A stretch of DNA of 20,436 nt from Entamoeba invadens IP1 (lineage: Eukaryota > Evosea > Mastigamoebida > Endamoebidae): assembly GCF_000330505.1 (NCBI RefSeq), contig NW_004440240.1:58976-79411 (forward strand). Reading direction: 5' to 3'. The notes under the pieces were generated by a model, which saw only the letters and a list, made by a program, of their open reading frames with translations, did no database searches and was not told where the DNA came from. Positions within the stretch are counted from its first letter, which is position 1; the number at the start of each line of letters is the position of its first letter. Of the stretch, positions 1 through 7,563 are shown in pieces. The position numbers and the translations under genes are program-made.

Positions 1-1
1 A

Positions 2-169
2 ATTAATTTAGATAATATGAGTGTCAATATTTAAAATACCAAAGAGTTCTTATTACCATCAAAACCAACAGTAAATCTGCTTATAATTCCACAAGTAACA
101 ACTTTGAATGGTGTCACTGGAGTTTATTCAATAATTAATAAAGGTTATTTTCGACTTGTGGAAGTTTAA
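2..169 (+). pseudogene. 3' end of a decayed BspA-like leucine-rich-repeat gene
   Basis: Frame 2 reads as the C-terminal end of an LRR protein, entering from outside the window and ending at TAA 167-169. It is broken by an in-frame TAA at 32-34. The reading KEFLLPSKPT followed by VTTLNGV and YSIINKGYF resembles the intact LRR protein at 7564-9447 around its KKLLLPKSL, LTTIKEA and YKNKTFLNV segments. The stop falls where a Gln or Lys codon is plausible (NI-stop-NTKEF). The 5' part lies outside the window, so I cannot say how much of the gene survives. The family call rests on similarity by eye to one neighbour and is moderate. Confidence 0.5.
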
Positions 170-507
170 TTCTAATTATTGTATTCTTATAATTTTGTTT
201 TTGGTTGGTTATTTTATAAAATGGTCAATAAAATAGAAAAAATATTTTTTATATTATAGAATAATCAATGATTTTTATAAAAAGCTCGGTCTATACTTGA
301 CAACCATCACTATATGAATATTCAGGTTTACTTTATAGACTTCATCGCTTTGATATTTGAATTAGTAATGTTTATAATTTTAAATATATTTAAAATTTTA
401 AATTATGGGATTACATTATTATATAGTATTGTATTATTAATAAACAATTAATAATTATTTCAATAATTTATATTAAATTATTTTAATTGTTTTAATAACA
501 TTATATA
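170..507. other. AT-rich spacer, no gene seen
   Basis: This is intergenic sequence with homopolymer A and T runs. No open frame of useful length and no RNA gene were seen. A slightly more complex patch at about 280-370 has scattered stops in all frames and was not assignable. Confidence 0.6.
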
Positions 508-1149
508 ATACTTTTTTTATTTGTATTGTTTAAAATTATAGTTTTTTTAATTACTTTAATTAACGAGTTCCCAAACTGCGCATTGGCTTTAATGAAAGAT
601 ACAAGTCATTATGTTGTCTGTGAAACAGACCACTTTCTCTTGAACGAATCATTTCTTTTATGTTCCAGTTTTTGTTCGATGTGTTTGAGTGATTTTGAGT
701 GTTTAAAGTGCTTCATCTATTATTTTGTCAATGAGACGTATTCATGTGAAAAGACAACATACTTAAAAGTTTGTGCCATTATTGGTAATTTATGTAATTA
801 TGGGTGTGAGATGTGTGACGATCTATATTCCCTTAATAACAACATGCAGTGTGTTCCATGTTCGTCCATTTCGGAACATTGTGCGGTGTGTGATAAATAT
901 TTGTATCGGTGTAAAAAGTGTCAGACCAGTTTCTATCTCTCAGAAAGTAAACATGTGAACTCGAATGTTGCTTTCTGTGTTGAAACAAATGGCGAATTTT
1001 GTTCTAAATGTTCTTTTTGGAGTAAAGCGAGTTCTGAACAGCTCAATCAATACCAGAATATTCCACTGTGGTGGGTCATCTTACTTATAATTATCACAGA
1101 CATCATATTTATCACATTCATATCATTATTTGCTGCATTTGTTCTTTAG
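508..1149 (+). pseudogene. TMK-like CXXC ectodomain plus membrane segment, kinase missing
   Basis: About 210 codons are open and end at TAG 1147-1149. No ATG precedes the hydrophobic leader; the frame runs from ATA at 508-510 (possibly a mutated ATG) or TTG at 526, and the first ATG (592) lies after the signal-like sequence. The leader is followed by CXXC-type cysteine pairs (CSMC, CEMC, CVPC, CAVC, CKKC), then CSKCSFW and a membrane segment opening with WWVILLIIITDIIF. The intact TMK at 14841-19970 has CSKCSFW and WWVIFISVL at the equivalent place, so this is the ectodomain and membrane part of a TMK. The frame stops right after the membrane segment and no kinase follows within the next 700 bases. 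It could still be a short membrane protein if a non-AUG start works, but loss of start plus loss of kinase favours a pseudogene. Confidence 0.7.
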
Positions 1150-1263
1150 AAATTGATTCAAAAAATCTTTTAAATGACTCGGAATATGAGTGTACCGAAA
1201 ACATGGTGATTTTTTCAAGAATAGACCAAACTGTATATTGCATCACCGAAAGTGCCTACTAGC

Positions 1264-1527
1264 ATGTTGATATCATCGTTGAGTTCACAGGGGATTATCG
1301 GGCTGTACTATGTTGTTGTCTTGTACTTGTTACTGAAGTCGAATTACTAGGGGATGGCACATATTATCATGTTCAAAGACTTGCCCGATTGTTTGGGGCT
1401 ACTGCAATTGTGTGATGATATCATTATAGCGCGACAAGATGGGGATTTAAGACTTAAAGAAGATCTAGTGAATGAATTACTGCTGATATATCGCAAGCCT
1501 GTGTTGTTATTTGAAAGAACTGTGTAG
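1264..1527 (+). pseudogene. Unrecognised decayed coding fragment
   Basis: One frame opens with ATG at 1264 (MLISSLSSQG), runs through a hydrophobic stretch (YYVVVLYLLL), is stopped by TAG at 1348-1350, then continues to TAG 1525-1527 through the readable segment MAHIIMFKDLPDCLGLLQL and RQDGDLRLKEDLVNELLL. The composition is protein-like rather than AT noise. I do not recognise the family. It shares a frame with the TMK fragment upstream but shows no TMK juxtamembrane motif, so it may be a separate gene scrap. Confidence 0.35.
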
Positions 1528-1720
1528 AAATGAAATAAATAAATTGTGGGTATGTTATTTAATAACTTCTTAATGTTGAAAATGTGAGATAAGTCCATTT
1601 ATCCATTTTATAAGGAAAGAAAAGATTTAAAATAGAAAAGAGTGATTAGTGGGGTGCTTTAATAGATAGACCATTACTATTTCATCAAGAGAATATTGAA
1701 CCAATGAAATGAAAGATATT

Positions 1721-1894
1721 ATGTTGAAAACTAGAAAGAATACTAAAAGAATAGTAAAAAAAGGTAAAAATTATAAATAGATTTATCAATAATTTGTTCC
1801 ATTAGATCAAGAAATAGAAGAACAAGTCGACTTATTAATTCTTGAATTTAGAGAACTCATTTCTGTATTGTTATTGAGAAGGGATGAACATTAA
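1721..1894 (+). pseudogene. Unrecognised decayed coding fragment, C-terminal piece
   Basis: The frame MLKTRKNTKR continues through TAG (1778-1780) and TAA (1790-1792) into FVPLDQEIEEQVDLLILEF and RELISVLLLRRDEH, ending at TAA 1892-1894. The last 34 codons are clearly protein-like, with an amphipathic acidic helix and then a hydrophobic helix. Both internal stops can be written as C-to-T changes of Gln codons (K-Q-IYQ-Q-FVP). I do not recognise the family; the helix pattern is weakly reminiscent of the end of an RGS domain, but I do not assert that. It overlaps the first bases of the DHHC remnant in another frame. Confidence 0.35.
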
Positions 1895-2570
1895 CTACTC
1901 TATGACACCAACACCTAAAGAAAAAGAAGAAATCATTCACAACGACGCGGAAGCAGAATATCAACTTGTTTATAGCAATGTGTTACCAATCTCACGAAAC
2001 TATTGCCACAGTAAATGCGTAATTGGTGGGGAATATTACAGAGTCAATATAAAAGTTGTGATGGTCTTGGTACCTACGATATTTCACTGGATTGCTTCGT
2101 TTGTTTTTAGGATGGAAAGAAAGAATGTACTCATCGACAGTGTGAGGTGGCTTATAGTCGATTATAACATTGCGTGGTTTATCCCATCACTCTTTTTCTT
2201 CTGTACAATTGTTGTTTGTTTTCATTGATAAATTTCTATGAATAAATAAGATGAAATAAATTGATTAGAACTGCGGGGAACGAAAGCATGTCAAGCTCTT
2301 GGATATCTTCACGACGAACGCGAACCCGGGAATAATCCCTCGAAAGATCAGAATGATTTGAATTACCCCCAACGGTGCAAAACATGTGACGAAGACGTGC
2401 AACTTTAAAATGCAGAGTATGTAACGAGGAAATACCGTGTCACATGTTTAATAGTCAGACCATTAAGGGGTTCTCACTGCTCGTATTGTAACAATTGTGT
2501 TGATTAATTTGATCATCATTGCCCTTGGTTTGTTTCAATATAAAACTATTTAAATCAGTCGATAGAGAGT

Positions 2571-2870
2571 ATACTATATATATAGTATATATTAATAATT
2601 ATAAGTATAATAAATTAATAGTAGAAGTATAATAACTTATAAGAAGGAATTACAGGTCGTACTTCTTCCTTCTCTTTTGGAGTTTAATGTATTTGGCGTA
2701 TATCATGGCGTGTTCTTTGGCGGGACTTTTAGTTCCAATTGAAAAGCCATGGAGCTGGAAGGCGTTTTTGAAGTCTTGGAAATCGCACTACTTCTTAGAG
2801 TTTGTTATTACTATATATTTAGTATTTTAAACTATATAGTATGTATAGAATATATAGTATATTTACTATT
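2571..2870. repeat. Segment inserted in the DHHC pseudogene, flanked by ACTATATAGT-type palindromes
   Basis: The DHHC homology breaks after 2530 and resumes near 2875. The left edge carries an 18-bp perfect palindrome, ATACTATATATATAGTAT (2571-2588). The right edge carries related palindromes: TACTATATATTTAGTA (2809-2824), ACTATATAGT (2831-2840) and an ATATATAGTATAT run ending near 2862. Between them is a minus-strand coding scrap. About 45 residues of the DHHC protein that should lie here are absent or replaced. This may be a small fold-back mobile element or a patchwork left by repair. I see no clear target-site duplication. Confidence 0.4.
2650..2790 (-). pseudogene. Unrecognised minus-strand coding scrap inside the DHHC insertion
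   Basis: The minus frame reads from a TAG (plus 2788-2790) as CDFQDFKNAFQLHGFSIGTK then SPAKEHAMIYAKYIKLQKR and RKKYDL, ending at TAA (plus 2650-2652). The 45 open codons have balanced composition and a basic C-terminus, so this looks like the end of a real gene carried in with the inserted segment. The family is not recognised. No start is visible and the upstream part is lost. Confidence 0.4.
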
Positions 2871-3359
2871 ATAAAAACCATTCAATCAAATTACACAAAG
2901 ACCCTTCATTTTCCTCTATTGCTTCGTCTGTTTTGGTTTAATTGGCTATTTGTTCACTCGACACGTCATCCAAATATCCTTTGGTCAAACAACAAACGAC
3001 AAAATAAAGAAATTCCGCGCTTACAACATGGGCTTTATTAAAAATTGGACGGACTTCTTGTTCAGTCCAATTCCACCACCATTTCCACTCCTTAAATCAA
3101 AACCAAAGAAAGCAAAACAAGCAAAAATGACTCAAGAATACACGCCAGTTTAAATGGAACTTCAAACACCTCCAAACGGCGTCGATATTAAAATAGAAAA
3201 ATGAACAGAAAAGTATTCTATTAAATTAAAGTTTAAATAATTAATTCTTTTTTCAACCAACACCGAATAGTTTTTTTAATTAAATCAAATTATTAATTAA
3301 AATTTTACTAAAAAAACAATTAAAAATAAACTATACAAAAATAGTAAATTAAACTATTT

Positions 3360-3925
3360 AAAAACCAGTAGCTCTTTTTAATTGATGAATTACAGACAGA
3401 CAACGTCTTAGTTCTTTTCTTCGAGAGTATTCCTTCTCTTGTTGGACAAGTTAATTTTGAATTGGAAGTAATCGGGGAAGTTCATTGGCTGTTTTACAAA
3501 TATCGAGGAGTCAGTCACATTCAGTTCCTTTTGCTCACTTTGGTAACACGTATTTGTTGACGGTCACTATTACCGTCTTTTCTCGAGGGTTTAACATCTT
3601 CATTCCTGATACACTGATAAAGGTCTGCTCTGTACTGGCTACACACCAAACGCCTTCAGAATCCATCTCGACCCCCTGATCATTGTTGAAGACTGTTTCA
3701 GGTAATTCGACTTTTTTTAGGCACTTTGAATTGCTTTTGTCTGTTTGTCGACACGGGTGAGGATCTGGCTGAGGATCTCACAGCGCATCGAGGGCCAATC
3801 CTTTGTCGCAAAGGTCTTAAACTTGTGACATGTCACATTCAACGCGTTTAATAAACTCTTTTGCTCATCAACAAAGACAGAAGTATCAATTCCATCCATC
3901 ACGACATAGAGGACAGAATAGAACT
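3360..3925 (-). pseudogene. Unrecognised minus-strand gene remnant
   Basis: Reading the minus strand from about 3925 down, the frame gives RFKKFYSVLYVVMDGIDTSV, DEQKSLLNALNVTCHKFKTF and SMRCEILSQILTRVDKQTKA, stops at 3717-3719, then after a one-base shift continues with VELPETVFNNDQGVEMDSEG, KMLNPREKTVIVTVNKYVLP and KELRRCLSVIHQLKRATGF, with three more in-frame stops before TAA at about 3357. Sequence quality is clearly coding and codons are GC-richer, as in the DHHC remnant. The family is not recognised. The open frame extends to 4112, but beyond about 3925 it overlaps TMK homology on the plus strand, so that part is probably a shadow. Confidence 0.5.
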
Positions 3926-4845
3926 TCTTGAAACGCAGTTCGGTGGAGGTGAGAACTTCACTCTTGACTGTTGGAAGTGACAGCAAACCCATTCCAGTCA
4001 ATGAATTTTCAAAGCAAAACAGTTCATTTGGCAATTTAAAATGCCGCCACACAGTTATCATCTCGATCATATCAGAGATGATCACTACAAAGAAGTACAA
4101 AATCCTTTCCACCTCGACAAAGTCGTTTTGAAGCGACGAGAAGGGTGCAAAGTCGAAATATCAATTAAGCCACTTTGCTCGACACATATTCAAGACAAAT
4201 TGCAAATTGTCGTCGACAACGCGTTTAATGGGAAACGAACAATCGGAACACTGAGCATGGAAATCGCGACGGAAGTAACAACAAGTTTCAATTATTCAGA
4301 AGTCAAAGAAGAGAGTTATTTGGGTGTTGGTGGGTTTGGGATCGTTTATAAATGGACTTTGTTATAAATTATATAATAAAATATACTGATTGTGCATTAC
4401 CGTTGCAATCAAAAAGATGAAAGAGCACACAAAGTTGCTTGACATAATCGACGAATTTGAGAAGGAAGTTGCAAAAAAAATTCAGAAAAGTGTATATAGT
4501 GCACTTTTTTAACAAACAAAATAAAGATAAAGATGTATTTAGATGCTTCAAGATGATTTTGTATGTACATTAATAAGATCTTCCATCGAAACATAAAGCC
4601 AGATAACATCCTCATTTTCTTGTTAGAAGATAAAGTCACTGCAAACGGCAAACTGACGGACTTTGGATCGAGTCGAAATATCAACAGTTTGATGGAAAAT
4701 ATAACAATCAAACCAAAGTACTAAATATGTTGGTAATCCTCTTGATATGGCCCCAAAAGTACTTCTTAAGTTCAAATACAAAACACCGGCCGATATGTAT
4801 TCGTTTGGAGCAAGTATGTACGAGTGTTCCATATTACAGCAAAGA
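3925..4845 (+). pseudogene. TMK pseudogene: juxtamembrane and kinase remnant with HRD changed to HRN
   Basis: TMK homology starts near 3925 (SKPIPVNEFSKQ, then GNLK), shifts frame near 4125, and continues with VLKRREGCKVEISIKPLCS and the Gly loop GVGGFGIVYK (about 4325-4352). It stops at 4365-4367, reappears as VAIKKMKEH (Lys codon 4411-4413) and EFEKEVA, then loses roughly 40-45 residues covering the C-helix to hinge. It resumes at YLDAS, FHRNIKPDN (4581-4607), LTDFGSSRN (DFG 4659-4667) and MAPKVLLKF to FGASMYECS, where it fades. The intact paralogue reads HRDIKPDN and MAPEVL, so the catalytic Asp is Asn and the APE Glu is Lys here. With multiple stops, frameshifts and deletions this is a dead kinase. 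No TMK ectodomain is seen upstream. Confidence 0.85.
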
Positions 4846-5257
4846 ATTAATAGAGAAAAACAATAAGACAATATTACAACAATAAATAAATATTAATTCA
4901 TTTAATAATTATTTTTTTGAATCAAACTTAACATTGTAAATGAATTAATATAGTCAATAGTTATAAATATTATACTTGATCAATTATATTTTTCTTTGAT
5001 TCGATTATTATAATTAGAACTTAATTTCGAAATAAGTTTAATTTAATTTTATCACTAACATTAACAATCAATTAAATAACAAAAAATAAAATTTAGTAAC
5101 AAAAAATATTCCTCATTGAATAAATGGTTTGTTCAATGACATATTTAAACATTTCTTCAAATAAAAACGCATTGAAAAGTTCCAGAACAAAGTATTAAAA
5201 ATAATATAATTACATATTAAAATAACAAATAGTAACAACTAATAATTTATTTGTGTG
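4846..5257. other. AT-rich spacer upstream of the CXXC surface gene
   Basis: No gene or RNA was seen. A GTATTAAAAA string at about 5192-5201 and CATATTAAAA at about 5213-5222 loosely resemble the Entamoeba TATA-like element (GTATTTAAAG), but neither is at a convincing fixed distance from the ATG at 5258. Confidence 0.5.
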
Positions 5258-7003
5258 ATGTTCATGTTACTTTTAATCAATTTCTTTCTATTTTATATAA
5301 CATACGCAGTTACCACAAAACATTGTTACGCGTTTGATAGTAATGATGTTTGCATTAGATGTACTCAAAACTACGTCCTCATTAAAGGTGAATGCACCAA
5401 CTCACAATCTGCTCACTGTGCTTTAATTGACGATCAAAGTCGATGTCTTGAGTGTTTCCCGGGTCACAAATTTGACTTTACGACCAACAAGTGTGTTTCT
5501 GGAGAGGACAATTGTTCCGAGTATTATTTTAACGACCAAGATGTTTTGACCTGCAAAAGCTGTGTTTCCAATTTCACTCTTTTTGACTCAAAAACGTGTG
5601 GAAATTGCTCTGGTCTTAACGACGGATGTCTCAAAGGTACCACTGACTGCAAAACGTGTACCGAATGTGCAGATAATTATAAACTCGTTAATAACAAATG
5701 TGAATTGTATCAGCCAAATTGCCAGAAATATGATGTGAACACTCAACAGTGTGTTAAGTGTATTGATGGCTATTTTCTTTATGAAAGAATTTGGAAGTGT
5801 ATTCGTGGCGAAATAAATAACTGCTTGGTTTATAAAACAGAGACTGAGTGCAGTGTGTGCGAGACAAGTTATTTTGTTATCAACAACAAATGTGTTAAAA
5901 AAGCTGGATGTACTGAAGTGACAAATACACAATGTTCTAAATGTGCATTTGGATATTCTTTAATCAACAGCGAGTGTCACAAATGTGTTTCTGATTGTTT
6001 AAAGTGCACTGAAAACGCTTGCTTGGAGTGTACTGATAAATACATTTTAGAAGGAACTACATGCAAGAATTGCACTGAAAAGATATCTCATTGTGTGACA
6101 TGTTCTCAGACGAAATATGAATGTGAAGAGTGTGAAAGTGGGTATGGGCTTGTCACTGGTCAACGATGTATTGCATATCCCGATGCATGTACAAGTGCTG
6201 AAGAATTCAATACACAACTTTCTTGTACTTCTTGTAAAGATGGGTATCAACTGACTTTAGAAAGTCCGAGTCTGTGTATTAAATGTGGTGTTAATTGTAA
6301 AACATGTGAAGCATCAACTCCTTCGCAGTGCAAAACATGTTTAGAAGGATATATATTAGTTGGTACAACATGCACTAAATGTGCCGATTCAAATTGTGGA
6401 GTTTGCACCACAACAACAACTTCAAGTTGCACTGACTGTAAAAATGGATATTACATGGACGGCACAACATGTAAGTCTTGTGCTTACAACTGCGATAAAT
6501 TAACAACAAAAGATGAATGTGATAAATGTGAAAGTGTGTGTAAATTTTATGGAGACGTTAATGGCGTGTGCAGAGAAGATTTGTATTGTCTTGAATATGA
6601 CATTGATCGAGATGTGTGTTTAAAGTGCCAACAAACATATTACTTAGACAGCAATTATAAATGCAAGAAATGCACAGAGAAGTGCAAAGATAGAAATTGG
6701 TGTGTTGACAGTGACAGTTGGTGTGTTATGACATATGGTGTTGAAAATTGTCAGGTGCAAGATAACAGAGGAATTTGTACTGTATGTGATGATAACATGA
6801 AAGTAAATAACAGTGGAAAGTGTGACCCTTATTTTAGGTGTGTTGTCAGAAATAGTTTAGGAGAATGCACTGAATGTTATGCGTTTATTGATAATGGAGA
6901 TTACTATTATACACCAGACAAATATGGTGTTTGCTATTTGGGTGGTGCGAGAACGATATCCATACTATTTTGGATGACTATGGTATTGCTATATTTCATT
7001 TAA
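5258..7003 (+). CDS. CXXC-rich surface protein with signal peptide and GPI-type tail
   Basis: 581 residues if started at ATG 5258; the frame extends only one GTG codon upstream. Residues 1-17 (MFMLLLINFFLFYITYA) form a signal peptide. Nearly the whole mature chain is furin/VSP-like repeats with CXXC pairs about every 15-25 residues (CIRC, CLEC, CKSC, CVKC, CSKC, CEEC, CTSC, CKTC, CTDC, CDKC, CTVC, CTEC), many followed by a G-Y or similar aromatic. The last 20 residues, GGARTISILFWMTMVLLYFI, are a small-residue site plus a hydrophobic tail with no cytosolic end, typical of GPI-anchored proteins. This is the architecture of the Igl/CXXC surface antigens of Entamoeba and also of the TMK ectodomains nearby. 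Adhesion or shielding at the cell surface is inference. No break is seen. A hydrophobic tail anchoring without GPI is the alternative. Confidence 0.85.
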   Translation: MFMLLLINFFLFYITYAVTTKHCYAFDSNDVCIRCTQNYVLIKGECTNSQSAHCALIDDQSRCLECFPGHKFDFTTNKCVSGEDNCSEYYFNDQDVLTCKSCVSNFTLFDSKTCGNCSGLNDGCLKGTTDCKTCTECADNYKLVNNKCELYQPNCQKYDVNTQQCVKCIDGYFLYERIWKCIRGEINNCLVYKTETECSVCETSYFVINNKCVKKAGCTEVTNTQCSKCAFGYSLINSECHKCVSDCLKCTENACLECTDKYILEGTTCKNCTEKISHCVTCSQTKYECEECESGYGLVTGQRCIAYPDACTSAEEFNTQLSCTSCKDGYQLTLESPSLCIKCGVNCKTCEASTPSQCKTCLEGYILVGTTCTKCADSNCGVCTTTTTSSCTDCKNGYYMDGTTCKSCAYNCDKLTTKDECDKCESVCKFYGDVNGVCREDLYCLEYDIDRDVCLKCQQTYYLDSNYKCKKCTEKCKDRNWCVDSDSWCVMTYGVENCQVQDNRGICTVCDDNMKVNNSGKCDPYFRCVVRNSLGECTECYAFIDNGDYYYTPDKYGVCYLGGARTISILFWMTMVLLYFI

Positions 7004-7086
7004 TTTACAAAATAAGCAATCATTATATTTTATTAATGTTTTTGTTAATAAAATAATAATAGTAATACAACAAAATTTGTTTATTT

Positions 7087-7314
7087 ATGGATTTTGATCC
7101 AGAAATAATCATTACAAGTCGGTTCAAAACTTTTTTGGTTTTCAAAAACACGACGAGTCGTCATAATATTCGTCAAAACCACAAAAATATATTAAAAAAG
7201 AAAATTATGTATAACTATTGTGAGCCAACTCTTACAAATTGTCAAACAATTTTGTTCGCTGATGTCACTACTTATTGTTTAACATTATGTGTGACTTGTT
7301 ATGATCATGTTTAG
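7087..7314 (+). CDS. Doubtful small ORF, hypothetical
   Basis: The 75 codons run from ATG 7087 to TAG 7312-7314 and lie between the CXXC gene and the LRR gene. The second half has five Cys (NYCEPTLTNC, YCLTLCVTC) but the first half is basic and AT-driven. No domain, signal peptide or membrane segment is recognised. It may be a chance ORF or a short scrap of a cysteine-rich gene. Confidence 0.2.
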   Translation: MDFDPEIIITSRFKTFLVFKNTTSRHNIRQNHKNILKKKIMYNYCEPTLTNCQTILFADVTTYCLTLCVTCYDHV

Positions 7315-7529
7315 AACAATTATAAACAAATAAATTTATTTTGTTTTTTTTTGTAATATAACACAAATAATTTAACTGTTTTTATATCGTACTTGTTGGC
7401 AATAATGTATTAATTAATTTACTTCGAAGTTTGAGATGTTTTAGACAATTTGATATTATTGGTCAATTATAAATTTATTGATGTTAAAATTTAAATTAAA
7501 ACCGGAATTTTGATTCTTACGAAATGATA

Positions 7530-7537
7530 ATATAAAG
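7530..7537 (+). promoter_or_regulatory. TATA-like element upstream of the LRR gene
   Basis: ATATAAAG lies 26-33 bases before the ATG at 7564. Entamoeba promoters use a TATA-like GTATTTAAA(G/C) about 30 bases upstream of transcription starts that lie very near the ATG, so spacing fits, but in sequence this AT-rich the match is weak. Confidence 0.25.
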
Positions 7538-7563
7538 TCAAACTTAAAACATATATACACCAA

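Larger units (their letters stand above)
1884..3204 (+). pseudogene. DHHC-type protein S-palmitoyltransferase pseudogene, split by an insertion
   Basis: In life this would be a multi-pass membrane enzyme that loads palmitate onto cysteines. From ATG 1884 the frame gives an N-terminal cytosolic part, CVIGGEYY, and two membrane segments (near KVVMVLVPTIFHW and WFIPSLFFFCTIVV), stopping at 2226-2228. A shifted frame at 2305-2346 reads FTTNANPGIIPRK, the usual segment before the zinc domain. The first frame then gives RCKTC, RPLRGSHCSYCNNCV and FDHHCPW (DHHC at 2511-2522) with TAA stops at about 2406 and 2505-2507. After a foreign segment (about 2560-2875) the C-terminal membrane helix and GQTTNDKIKKF (the TTxE-like motif) follow. 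The frame stops at TAA 3151-3153 but carries coding-like sequence on to TGA 3202-3204. There are at least four stops and two frame changes. Its codons are GC-richer than those of the surface-protein genes. Confidence 0.85.

Noticed and set aside
3717..4112. 131-codon minus-strand ORF as an intact gene
   Set aside because: Its N-terminal third overlaps clear plus-strand TMK homology and its C-terminus continues out of frame with further stops, so only part is real and it is broken.
4352..4400. Intron between the Gly loop and the VAIKK segment of the dead TMK
   Set aside because: No convincing GT...AG pair restores the frame, and the rest of the copy has several further breaks.
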